DNA from: Gemmatimonadota bacterium
GTDB taxonomy: Bacteria > Gemmatimonadota > Gemmatimonadetes > JACCXV01 > JAHWKZ01
Assembly (NCBI GenBank): GCA_025931135.1
Contig: JAICNR010000006.1
Location: 1 to 38,687 of the forward strand
Length of the DNA stretch: 38,687 bases
Direction of reading: 5' to 3'
Position numbers and translations under genes: made by a program. Shown here one piece after another: positions 16,201 through 22,128 of the stretch. The notes below the pieces were generated by a model. The model was given only the letters and a program-made list of their open reading frames with translations, was not told the DNA's origin and did no database searches. How positions within the stretch are numbered: the stretch's first letter is position 1; each line of letters begins with the position of its first letter.

Positions 16201-19139
16201 TCGCGCGTATCGACCAGATCCGGGACCGCGAAATCATCCGCCAGCTCCTTCGAGCCCACGAGTACTGGGGCTGGAAGGGACTGGCCGTCGACCTGGTGGT
16301 CCTGAACGAGCACGAATTCACGTACAGCGACGAGCTGCAGGACTGGCTGGAGCGGAGCGTTCGCGTAACACGTTCACGCGCTTCCCACGAATCCCACGTG
16401 GGCCACGGCGAGGTGTTCATCCTGCGGGGCGAGCAACTGTCGCAGGAGGATCGGGATCTGATCCGGGCCACGTCCCGCGCCGTGCTGCTCAGCCATCACG
16501 GGTCGCTGGCCGAGCAGCTGGAGTCGGCTCTCAGGGATCAGACCTACGTCGCGACCCCCGCCCAGCCTCCCGTCTCTTCCGAACCCGAAGCCCCTCCGCC
16601 TCGGCTCAAGCTCGCGTTCTTCAACGGCCTGGGGGGATTTGCGGACGGCGGGCGCGAATACGTGATCGTCCTGGGAGAAGGGCAGTGGACGCCCGCACCG
16701 TGGGTCAATGTGGTGGCGAATCCCGACTTCGGGTTCACGGTGTCGGAGTCCGGGTCCGGTTTCACATGGGCGGTGAACAGCCGCGAGAACCGGCTCACTC
16801 CGTGGTCGAACGACCCGGTCAACGATCCTCCGGGAGAGGTCCTCTACGTGCGCGACGAGGACTCGGGGGTGGTCTGGACCCCGACCCCGCTGCCGATCCG
16901 TGAAACCTCCCCCTACGTGGTCCGGCACGGCCAGGGATACACCCGGTTCGAGCACCAGAGTCACGGTATCGCGCTCGAGCTGGTCCAGTTCGTGCCCCTC
17001 GACGATCCGGTCAAGATCTCACGGCTTCACATCCGCAACCTTTCGGACCGTCCCCGACGGCTGTCGATCACCGCGTACGTCGAATGGGTGTTGGGGGTGC
17101 TCCGCGAGTCTTCGGCGCCGTACGTCTGCACCGGGATCGACGAGGAAACGCTCGCCCTGTTCGCCCACAACCGCTGGACGGAGGAGTTCGGCGCGCGGGT
17201 TGCGTTCGCCGATCTCAACGGTCGCCACAGCGAGTGGACCGCCGACCGGGGGGAGTTCCTGGGCCGTAACGGGAACCCCGCCTACCCGGCCGCGATGGAG
17301 CCCGGCCAGGGCCTCTCACAGTCGGTGGGCGCGGGGTTCGATCCGTGTGCAGCTCTGCGACAGACGGTCGCCGTTCCCGCCGGTGGGTCGGCGGAGGTCG
17401 TGTTCCTCCTGGGTCAGGGGGCGAACACAGAAGAGGCGCGGAAGCTGGTGCGCGCGTACCGGGCCGAGAATCTCGATGCGGCGCTCGAGCGCGTCGTGAC
17501 CAGCTGGGACGACGTGCTGGGCACCGTGAAGGTGAGCACCCCGGACGAGTCGATGACGATCATGCTGAACCGATGGCTGCTCTACCAGGCGCTCAGTTGC
17601 CGCGTCTGGGCGCGCTCGGCGTTCTATCAGTCGGGCGGGGCGTACGGTTTCCGCGATCAGCTCCAGGACGTGACAGCGCTCGTCGTAGCGCGGCGCGAGA
17701 TCACACGCGCCCATCTGCTGCGCTGCGCCGCGCGCCAGTTTTCCGAGGGCGACGTGCAGCACTGGTGGCATCCTCCCTCAGGTCGCGGGGTCCGAACCCG
17801 GATCACCGACGATCGGGCCTGGCTGCCCTTCGCACTGATCCAGTACCTGGAGGTCACCGGAGACGACGAGATCCTCGACGAGGAGGTCTCGTTCATCCAG
17901 GGCGGTGAGCTCGAGGAAGGCGAGAGCGAGCGGTACTTCGAGCCCGGGCCGCCCGTCGGAAGTGCCACACTCTACGAACATTGCGCCCGCGCGCTGGACG
18001 TAAGCCTGGGCCTGGGTCCTCACCAGCTGCCGCTCATGGGCGCCGGGGACTGGAACGACGGGATGAACCGCGTGGGCGACGAGGGTCGCGGAGAGAGCGT
18101 CTGGCTGGCGTGGTTTCTCCACTTGACGATGAGCCGCTTCCTCCCCATTGCCCGGGCGCGCGGCGACGACGAGCGCGTCTCGCGCTGGCACGCTTGGCTC
18201 GATGCGCTGGATGACGCGATCGAGCGCGAGGGATGGGACGGAAACTGGTATCGTCGCGCCTTCTTCGACGACGGGACGCCCCTCGGCTCCACCGTCAGCC
18301 AGGAGTGCAAGATCGACTCCATCGCCCAATCTTGGGGCGTGATCTCGGGCGCCGCTCCCCGCGGCCGAGCGGAGCAAGCCATGCGCGCGGTGGAGCAGTA
18401 CTTGATCCGACGCGGTGACGGGCTCGTGCTCCTGTTCACTCCCCCGTTCGATCACTGGGACGTCGACCCAGGCTATATCAAGGGATACCTGCCCGGAGTA
18501 CGGGAGAACGGCGGCCAGTACACTCACGCCGCGCTATGGTCGGTGATCGCCTTCGCGGAGCTGGGAGAGGGTGACAAAGCCGCCGAGCTGTTCTCGATCC
18601 TGAATCCGATCAACCAGACCTCGACGCGTGCGGGCATCTACCGCTACAAGGTCGAGCCGTACGCCGCTGTGGCGGACGTCTACGCGGAGCCGCCCCACCT
18701 GGGCCGTGGAGGATGGACCTGGTACACCGGATCCGCCGGCTGGATGTACCGCGCGGGCATCGAATGGATCCTGGGCTTCCGGCTCCGCGGTCAGGAGCTC
18801 CTGCTGGATCCCTGCATCCCGCGGGACTGGCCCGGCTTCCGGATCTCGTTCGCCTATCACTCGTCTCGATACGAGATCGACGTCGAGAACCCCGCAGGAG
18901 TCATGCGCGGGATCCAGAGCGTAGAGATCGACGGCCGCCCGGCCCCGCTGCGCGCGCGGACCGGCACCGCGAACCCGCGCACGCTTGGGGCCGCGGCGTC
19001 GGGACCGGCGGACGCGGACGATCCGGGGGGCGGTGATCCCTCGCGCACGAGAAGCGAGGCGGGCCGTGACGGCAGCGGCGCGCGGATCCCGCTCGTCGAC
19101 GACGGGCAGTCCCACGCGATCCGGGTGACTCTCGGTTGA
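10257..19139 (+). CDS. Cyclic beta-1,2-glucan synthase (NdvB/ChvB/Cgs type)
   Basis: A giant 2960-residue inner-membrane enzyme that builds and cyclises beta-1,2-glucan for the periplasm from UDP-glucose. The domain order fits Cgs. An N-terminal region holds W-L-I-D-N-F-H-I-I-D-E-Q, and two membrane segments lie at about 405-453. A GT84 glycosyltransferase carries D-A-D-T-R-L near 624 and R-R-V-H-R-W-A-R-G-D-W near 770; further membrane segments lie at about 822-861 and 946-987. A glycoamylase-like domain starts near 1351. A first GH94 N-terminal-type domain begins near 1638 and a second near 2118. The GH94 phosphorylase domain has R-D-Q-L-Q-D near 2465 and G-D-W-N-D-G-M-N near 2597. A low-complexity Gly/Ala/Asp/Arg insert of about 50 residues precedes the C-terminus. 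The ATG is the only start in the open frame and has no clear ribosome binding site. Its stop overlaps tadA. Confidence 0.93.
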   Translation: MALAAPQTGLEPIRAEIFGPERLAQHAHALALSQRVHPQRRRKGVPLLDRFEDNARALLGAYRALAREIQKDQPISPTAEWLIDNFHIIDEQLIEVREALPSGYYRELPKLATGPLAEHPRAYGIAWAFVAHTDSRFDPHLLELFLRAYQEIAPLTIGELWAVPGFLRLVLVENLRRLAQGVVESRRARARAGALADRLLAEVDHPEDALEELELYENRPLDRTFVVEIVQRLRDSDPAASPIVGWLERRLAKDGTLAEVLVREEHASQLAAHATVANIITSMRQMSGFDWQTLFEDVSLVEAALRADTTGVYPRMDFATRDAYRHAIEELSRGSGTPETEVADAVVALSAEAARRSDEEGAGRDEHLGYWLVDNGRRVFEKQLGFRAPVGNWLRRAYVALATPGYLGTIALVTAFLLMLLVAYVTLFDQNWLTVVALALLALIPATDLAIAVVQRDVSELLGPRRLAKLDLKDGVPPELRTLVVVPTMLTGPRGVGQQIDQLERHYLSNSEGELGFALLSDWRDAVSEVLPDDEELLALAADGIERLNRVYGPAPWGGPRFLLLHRRRQWNPSEGMWIGWERKRGKLHELNRLLRGATDTSFVLDPDQAADLPPEVRYVITLDADTRLSPAAAHRLVGAIAHPLNRAHFDRAAARVTSGYGIVQPRITPMIPHAGERTLYHRIFAGPTGIDPYSAAVSDVYQDLFGEGIYVGKGIYDVDAFEAALDGRVPENRLLSHDLFEGTWARCGLATDIELFDDFPSNYETSARRVHRWARGDWQLLPWILDAAPAVNGQRVPSSMHVISRWKMVDNLRRTLSPPSTFALLVVGWLTLPVSPLLWTTFVVATIAMPAAVPVVAGLFPRRRGIAKRSHIRGVLFDAIEAASRVGLALVFLPNRSVLMTDAVARTLWRMTVTRRKLLEWVPAALAGKDSMHDLPSAYRSMWRGVALGLAAAVAALALRSEAFHLALPMLALWLASPAIALWLSRPMEDAPGEELLPRESHDLTLVARSTWRYFETFVGESTNWLPPDNLQLDPEPILAKRTSPTNVGVYLLSVACARDFAWIGASEAIDRVERTLDTLDRLQRFHGHFLNWYDVERLEPLEPRYVSTVDSGNLAGHLLALSESLRDQLAGRRLVGEALAGIGHAMTLAEEAVAGASAVRQGTVTRREVDAAITAVRRALQPESAVDQEDRLAELDEAAADLVDVARVFVSESPDGTARDFAFWAEAVRSAVQSHLRDRNALAPWERLLGSPPVNEATADGPAEDAIRRLRDVLGRAAPEEAAAAVREELDALNARAGEIGDSAGEARAMWVDRVRAAATDGDRAAKALRQRALSLAVRAERLAGAMDFEFLYDPMRKLFPIGYRVTDNHYDASYYDLLASEARQASLVAISKGDIPIEHWFRLGRPATPVGRDAALLSWSGSMFEYLMPYLVMDAAPDTLIERTQRLIVERQIRYGADRGVPWGISESAYNARDLDLTYQYSHFGVPGLGLARGLSEDLVIAPYATALAAMIAPRSALRNFRRLAEEGARGGMGFYEAIDYTPERVPQGSRSAVVRAYMAHHQGMTILALTNVLLQGILRRRFHAVPIIGANDLLLQERVPRDVAVQRPRAEEVHAVRHVREVVPTVERRFHSPHERTPRTHLLSNGSYTVMMTNAGAGYSRRRGMAVTRWREDATRDHWGAFVFVRDVTTGSTWSAGYQPTTVEPDTYDVAFTEDRMEIRRRDGAIATTLDVIVSPEDDGELRRVTVKNLGSRDHVLELTTYAEVVLAMPAADAAHPAFQNLFVQTEYVPTYGALLATRRPRSAEEETVWAVHVSAMEGKSLDAVQYETDRARLLDRGLGVRAPSTIVDGRPLSNTTGAVLDPVLSLRRSIRLRPGETAEVTFSTLVADSREKALALADKYHDPATFEREAALAWTQAQVLLHHLGVSQNEAHLFQRLASRVLYVDPTLRSPAAILAMDRGQRALWRHGISGDRPIILARIDQIRDREIIRQLLRAHEYWGWKGLAVDLVVLNEHEFTYSDELQDWLERSVRVTRSRASHESHVGHGEVFILRGEQLSQEDRDLIRATSRAVLLSHHGSLAEQLESALRDQTYVATPAQPPVSSEPEAPPPRLKLAFFNGLGGFADGGREYVIVLGEGQWTPAPWVNVVANPDFGFTVSESGSGFTWAVNSRENRLTPWSNDPVNDPPGEVLYVRDEDSGVVWTPTPLPIRETSPYVVRHGQGYTRFEHQSHGIALELVQFVPLDDPVKISRLHIRNLSDRPRRLSITAYVEWVLGVLRESSAPYVCTGIDEETLALFAHNRWTEEFGARVAFADLNGRHSEWTADRGEFLGRNGNPAYPAAMEPGQGLSQSVGAGFDPCAALRQTVAVPAGGSAEVVFLLGQGANTEEARKLVRAYRAENLDAALERVVTSWDDVLGTVKVSTPDESMTIMLNRWLLYQALSCRVWARSAFYQSGGAYGFRDQLQDVTALVVARREITRAHLLRCAARQFSEGDVQHWWHPPSGRGVRTRITDDRAWLPFALIQYLEVTGDDEILDEEVSFIQGGELEEGESERYFEPGPPVGSATLYEHCARALDVSLGLGPHQLPLMGAGDWNDGMNRVGDEGRGESVWLAWFLHLTMSRFLPIARARGDDERVSRWHAWLDALDDAIEREGWDGNWYRRAFFDDGTPLGSTVSQECKIDSIAQSWGVISGAAPRGRAEQAMRAVEQYLIRRGDGLVLLFTPPFDHWDVDPGYIKGYLPGVRENGGQYTHAALWSVIAFAELGEGDKAAELFSILNPINQTSTRAGIYRYKVEPYAAVADVYAEPPHLGRGGWTWYTGSAGWMYRAGIEWILGFRLRGQELLLDPCIPRDWPGFRISFAYHSSRYEIDVENPAGVMRGIQSVEIDGRPAPLRARTGTANPRTLGAAASGPADADDPGGGDPSRTRSEAGRDGSGARIPLVDDGQSHAIRVTLG

Positions 19140-19615
19140 CGGATCCCCATCAGCGTTGGATGGAGCTCGCGCTCGAAGAAGCGCGCGCCGCGCGCGACCA
19201 GGGCGATGTCCCGGTCGGCGCCGTGGCCATCTCTGGCGAACGGCTGATCGGCCGCGGTCGGAATCGCACCGAAGAGCTCCAGGACCCCGTGGCGCACGCC
19301 GAGATCTTCGCGCTGCGGGAGGCCGCTCGGGCGCTCGGCTCCTGGCGTCTCCCGGGCGTCACCCTCTACTCGACGCTGGAGCCCTGCGCGATGTGCTCGG
19401 GCGCCAGCGTTCTGGCGCGGATCGAGCGCCTGGTCTACGGGGCGGACGACCCGAAGGCCGGCATGAGCGGAAGCCTCGCGACCCTGCCGCAGGACCCGCG
19501 CCTGAATCACCGCGTCGAGATCGTGCGCGGCATCCTGGCGGATGAATGCGGCGAGCTTCTGCGGTCGTTCTTCCGCGACCGCCGCGGCCTCTCGGACCTT
19601 CCAACCAGCGGTTGA
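19136..19615 (+). CDS. tadA: tRNA adenosine(34) deaminase TadA
   Basis: Deaminates A34 of tRNA-Arg(ACG) to inosine, an essential step for decoding CGN codons. The 159-residue protein has both zinc/catalytic motifs, H54-A-E56 and P-C84-A-M-C87, plus the N-R-T-E substrate loop and C-terminal R-S-F-F-R-x-R-R that contacts the tRNA. The H-A-E and P-C-A-M-C spacing is that of TadA rather than cytidine deaminases. The start is the TTG at 19136, overlapping the glucan synthase stop (TTGA), which gives the normal family length. The substrate tRNA is encoded about 10 kb upstream. Its stop is followed 41 nt later by tRNA-Ser(CGA). Confidence 0.95.
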   Translation: MTDPHQRWMELALEEARAARDQGDVPVGAVAISGERLIGRGRNRTEELQDPVAHAEIFALREAARALGSWRLPGVTLYSTLEPCAMCSGASVLARIERLVYGADDPKAGMSGSLATLPQDPRLNHRVEIVRGILADECGELLRSFFRDRRGLSDLPTSG

Positions 19616-19640
19616 AATCCGACCAGCCGAATGCGAGATT
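19612..19640 (+). promoter_or_regulatory. Possible promoter of tRNA-Ser(CGA)
   Basis: TTGAAA (19612-19617), a 17-nt spacer and GAGATT (19635-19640), with the tRNA starting 16 nt later. The -35 half overlaps the tadA stop codon. The -10 match is only three of six, so co-transcription with tadA is an alternative. Confidence 0.3.
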
Positions 19641-19656
19641 CTGCGCCCTCCTTTCT

Positions 19657-19747
19657 GGAGGGGTGGCCGAGTGGTTGAAGGCGCCGGTCTCGAAAACCGG
19701 TATACGTTAACAGCGTATCGTGGGTTCGAATCCCACCCCCTCCGCCA
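19657..19747 (+). tRNA. tRNA-Ser (anticodon CGA), CCA encoded
   Basis: A class II tRNA with a long variable arm. Acceptor GGAGGGG/CCCCTCC; anticodon stem CCGGT/ACCGG around loop CTCGAAA, with CGA at 19691-19693; variable arm TACGTTAACAGCGTA; T-arm GTGGG-TTCGAAT-CCCAC; discriminator G; CCA at 19745-19747. Decodes UCG. Confidence 0.97.
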
Positions 19748-19913
19748 TCCCCGTTCCGACGAGAGCGACGAAGTCGCGACGATCCGGCGGGCCGAGTCGA
19801 GGCGAGCTCGCTCGCCGAGAATTCGGCTCGCCGGATCGCAGGGTCCGCAGGACCCCGTCGGAACGGATGGCCAGAGCCCGCGGGCAAAGGGATGGCGCCG
19901 AAGGCGCCATCCC
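19748..19913. repeat. Hairpin-rich structured repeat A, directly after tRNA-Ser(CGA)
   Basis: Outer inverted repeat: CCGTTCCGACG (19751-19761) with CGTCGGAACGG (19856-19866). Allowing a 2-nt bulge, pairing continues so that the tRNA's own CCATCC pairs with GGATGG. Inside are a long stem starting CGATCCGGCG...CGCCGGATCG and the mini-hairpin GGGTCCGCAGGACCC (19841-19855). Outside lies an 11-bp perfect hairpin GGGATGGCGCC-GAA-GGCGCCATCCC (19889-19913). The stretch GGGTCC...GAACGG (26 nt, 19841-19866) is identical to repeat B. No coding gene is supported here. Confidence 0.8.
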
Positions 19914-19988
19914 ACCCGGGGAGGTGGTGGCTAGCGCCGTGGGACCGCGGGCCGCCAGCGCCGATCGTCCCTAGATTGAGTCCTTCGC

Positions 19989-20079
19989 GGAGAGGTGTCC
20001 GAGTGGTCGAAGGAGCGCGACTGGAAATCGCGTAGACGTTAACAGCGTCTCGCGGGTTCGAATCCCGCCCTCTCCGCCA
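19989..20079 (+). tRNA. tRNA-Ser (anticodon GGA), CCA encoded
   Basis: A class II tRNA. Acceptor GGAGAGG/CCTCTCC; anticodon stem CGCGA/TCGCG around loop CTGGAAA, with GGA at 20023-20025; variable arm AGACGTTAACAGCGTCT, nearly the same as in tRNA-Ser(CGA); discriminator G; CCA at 20077-20079. Reads UCU/UCC. TAGATT at 19972-19977 may be its -10 box, though the -35 region is poor. Confidence 0.97.
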
Positions 20080-20279
20080 TCCCGTTCCGACGAGCGACCC
20101 GCTGTCGCGACACCGAACCCCGTCGGATCCGGCGAGCTCGCTCGCAAGGATCCGGCGGGGTTCGGTGTTGGGTCCGCAGGACCCCGTCGGAACGGGATGA
20201 CCCCGAGCCCGCAGGCAAGGGATGGCGCCGCAGGCGCCCATCCCGCCAGCCGAGCGGATGGCGCCAAGGCGCCCATCCC
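20080..20279. repeat. Hairpin-rich structured repeat B, directly after tRNA-Ser(GGA)
   Basis: A 14-bp perfect inverted repeat (20079-20092 with 20185-20198) includes the last A of the tRNA CCA and encloses two hairpins. One is a stem of 13 bp plus GGATCC/GGATCC (about 20110-20167). The other is GGGTCCGCAGGACCC (20170-20184). Downstream come two near-copies of the GGATGGCGCC...GGCGCCCATCC hairpin (20219-20244 and 20256-20279). The layout matches repeat A. The last hairpin lies 5 nt beyond the stop of the opposing respiratory operon and could help end transcription from both sides, although there is no T-tract. Confidence 0.8.
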
Positions 20280-20284
20280 GCCCA

Positions 20285-20440
20285 TCACCCCTCCGGATCC
20301 GGCCAGCCCGAGTGCAGATTCCGCTTGATCCTGCGCGTCGTATCCTGGAGCCGCTTCGATCGACGGTCCAGCCGGAAGAGCCACACGAACAGGGCCCCCC
20401 ACAGGACCGCGTACCCGATCGCGAACGTGGTCTCGCTCAC
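20285..20440 (-). CDS. Small single-span membrane protein, CcmD-like
   Basis: A 51-residue protein from the GTG at 20440, overlapping the upstream gene's stop (GTGA). It has one membrane segment (F-A-I-G-Y-A-V-L-W-G-A-L-F-V-W-L-F, residues 6-22) followed by a basic tail (R-R-S-K-R, R-R-I-K-R). Length and topology fit the CcmD family, small proteins that associate with the haem exporter CcmABC in cytochrome c maturation. An ABC ATPase and permease lie three and four genes upstream in the same operon, but these resemble ABC-2 exporters more than CcmA/CcmB. Similarity in so short a protein is weak, so the name is tentative. It is the last gene of the respiratory operon. Confidence 0.6.
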   Translation of the reverse strand: MSETTFAIGYAVLWGALFVWLFRLDRRSKRLQDTTRRIKRNLHSGWPDPEG

Positions 20441-20910
20441 TCCGACTCCCCCTCTCCGCGCACCTCGCTGTAGCCGTCCGCGTGGATCCTCCACGTCCCG
20501 TCCGCGCCCCGCTTCCACACCACGATGAACTTCCCGCCCGATCCGCTTCCCTCGGGCGCGCCGGCGGCGCGGATCCTGTAGTATCCGATGTCGTACGCCA
20601 GATCTCCCGCCACCGCCCGGTCGACGATCTCGAACTCGACGACCGGTCCCGTTCCCGGCTGGTAGGACGACAGCCACTCGAAATGCCGCACGACATGGCC
20701 CTGCGCGATCGAATCGCCCGGGGCCAGGTACCATGCGTCGTCCGTGTACAGTGCGGCCACCCCCTGGGGGTCGCCGTCGCGGTACGCGCGGGAGAACTCC
20801 TCGTACGCGCGATCGAAGGCCCCCCCCGCCTCCGCGGTGTCCTGCCCGCGTGCCGGCGTCGCCCCGAGAGCGACGATCGTCACTCCGATACCGGCTAGCC
20901 ATCCCTTCAT
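20437..20910 (-). CDS. Exported SnoaL-like/DUF4440 protein
   Basis: A 157-residue protein with a cleavable signal peptide (G-V-T-I-V-A-L-G-A-T-P-A-R-G, cleavage near residue 22). A single NTF2-like domain follows: helix F-D-R-A-Y-E-E-F-S-R-A-Y-R-D-G-D, the A-A-L-Y-T-D-D-A strand, and a C-terminal I-V-V-W-K-R-G-A-D-G-T-W-R-I-H-x-D motif typical of the SnoaL-like/DUF4440 group. The fold serves as enzyme or binding scaffold, and no specific reaction can be assigned. AGGAGGGGGA just before the ATG is a strong ribosome binding site. Its place between a cytochrome oxidase assembly-type gene and a CcmD-like gene suggests an envelope role linked to respiration, which is inference. Confidence 0.75.
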   Translation of the reverse strand: MKGWLAGIGVTIVALGATPARGQDTAEAGGAFDRAYEEFSRAYRDGDPQGVAALYTDDAWYLAPGDSIAQGHVVRHFEWLSSYQPGTGPVVEFEIVDRAVAGDLAYDIGYYRIRAAGAPEGSGSGGKFIVVWKRGADGTWRIHADGYSEVRGEGESE

Positions 20911-20929
20911 TCCCCCTCCTTTGTATTGT

Positions 20930-21364
20930 CTAACCGATTTCAGCAGAAGGCCATAGATGATACAACATCACGTAGACCATCACACCAGTGACCGATACGT
21001 AGAGCCAGACCGGATAGGTCCAGCGGGCGATCCGCGCGTGCCGGTCGAACTCCCCCCGGAGCGCCCTCCAGAGGGTCAGGAGCGACAGCGGCACGATCAG
21101 GGCGGCCAGCGGCACATGGGTCGCCAGCACCGCGAAGTAGAGGGCTCGCGGCCATCCTACCTCGGTGAACCGGACTGAGCCCGCCTGTGCGTGATAGGCC
21201 ACGTACGTGACCAGGAACGCGGTCGAAACGAAGAACGCGCCCAGCATGCACGCCCGGTGGCGCGCGATCTCCCCCCGCTGCACGAACCGGTGACCGGTGA
21301 GGAGCAGCGTGGCGGCGACCGCGTTCAGCGCCGCGTTCAGGGCCGGCAGATCGTGGACGGTCAT
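20930..21364 (-). CDS. DUF420 membrane protein (CtaM-like oxidase assembly factor)
   Basis: A 144-residue protein with four membrane segments (about residues 8-23, 39-58, 77-97 and 115-136). It has the DUF420 features L-N-A-x-L-N-x-x-A, G-H-R/F, H-R-x-C-M-L, and a C-terminal R-W-T-Y-P-V-W-L-Y-V-S-V-T-G-V-x-V-Y. Members of the family (CtaM in Staphylococcus) are needed for a functional haem A-containing cytochrome oxidase, and conserved His residues may bind haem or copper. The ATG overlaps the permease stop (ATGA). Its position in an operon with haem A synthesis genes agrees with an assembly role. Confidence 0.85.
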   Translation of the reverse strand: MTVHDLPALNAALNAVAATLLLTGHRFVQRGEIARHRACMLGAFFVSTAFLVTYVAYHAQAGSVRFTEVGWPRALYFAVLATHVPLAALIVPLSLLTLWRALRGEFDRHARIARWTYPVWLYVSVTGVMVYVMLYHLWPSAEIG

Positions 21365-22128
21365 CGGCCCCGCGCCGAGATCACCGCAAGCCCGAAGGCG
21401 AGCGCCGCGAACGTCACGGACACGGTCCAGGCCGACGCCGGCACCGCGGGACCCCCGGCCGCGCCGGCGTACAGCGAGCCGCGGAACGCGGACAGCCCGT
21501 AGGTGACGGGGTTCGCCCGCATCAGGGCGGCGAGTCCGCGGGCGGCCCCCTCCACCGGGAACAAGGCCCCGGATAGGAACCACATCGGCATGAGCACGAG
21601 ATTCACGATCCCGTGGAACCCCTGGATCGACTCCATCCGCCATGCCAGGATGAAACCGAGCGCGGTGAACGCGAAGGCGATCAGAAACAACGCCGCCAAC
21701 GCCGCCAACACGCCCGCCACCGTGACGGGGATCCCCAGGAGCGGCGCCACCGGGAGGAGCAGCACGCCTTGGAGCACGGCGATCGTCGTCCCGCCCAGGA
21801 TCTTCCCGAGGGCGATCGCGGAGCGGGGAACCGGAGCCACCAGAACGCCCTGCAGAAACCCCTCGCGACGATCCTGGATGAGCGAGAACGTGCCCACGAT
21901 CGCGCTCAGGAGCACGACGAAGACGATCGTCCCGGGGTACAGGTATTCCACCGATCCCATCTCGCCCGGCATCCCCTTGGGAGCGAACGACCTGCCCAGA
22001 CCGAAGCCGATCAGCACCCAGAACAGGACCGCGGTCGCGATGGCGCTGACCGCCCGGGTGCGGTCGCGAACGAAGCGCACGCACTCGCGCCACCACAGGG
22101 TCGCAGCCGGGAGCGCGAACCCGCTCAT
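21361..22128 (-). CDS. ABC-2 type transporter permease
   Basis: A 255-residue membrane protein with six predicted hydrophobic segments. It has the ABC-2 family pattern: an N-terminal R-E-C-V-R-F-V-R-D-R-T-R helix before the first segment, F-L-Q-G-V-L-V-A-P-V-P-R-S-A-I-A-L-G-K-I-L-G-G in the cytoplasmic coupling region, and the C-terminal P-M-W-F-L-S-G-A-L-F-P motif of DrrB/NodJ/YadH-like permeases. It pairs with the ATPase encoded immediately upstream (ATGA overlap) to form an exporter. The substrate is unknown. Its place among haem A synthesis and oxidase assembly genes suggests export of a cofactor or a maturation role. Confidence 0.9.
   Translation of the reverse strand: MSGFALPAATLWWRECVRFVRDRTRAVSAIATAVLFWVLIGFGLGRSFAPKGMPGEMGSVEYLYPGTIVFVVLLSAIVGTFSLIQDRREGFLQGVLVAPVPRSAIALGKILGGTTIAVLQGVLLLPVAPLLGIPVTVAGVLAALAALFLIAFAFTALGFILAWRMESIQGFHGIVNLVLMPMWFLSGALFPVEGAARGLAALMRANPVTYGLSAFRGSLYAGAAGGPAVPASAWTVSVTFAALAFGLAVISARGR

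Noticed and set aside
10788-18527. Long open frames antisense to the glucan synthase gene and in its other plus-strand frames
   Set aside because: High GC leaves alternate frames open. They are Arg/Pro/Gly-rich shadows without domains and oppose a clearly real gene.
19507-20241. Long minus-strand frames across the tRNA-Ser genes and hairpin repeats
   Set aside because: They run through two tRNA genes and structured repeats, and their repeated peptide segments are translations of the hairpins.
20281-20296. CCCCTCCG near 20288 as a possible third copy of a tRNA-Ser 3' end bounding the hairpin elements
   Set aside because: Only 8 bp, inside the CcmD-like gene, and expected by chance at this base composition.
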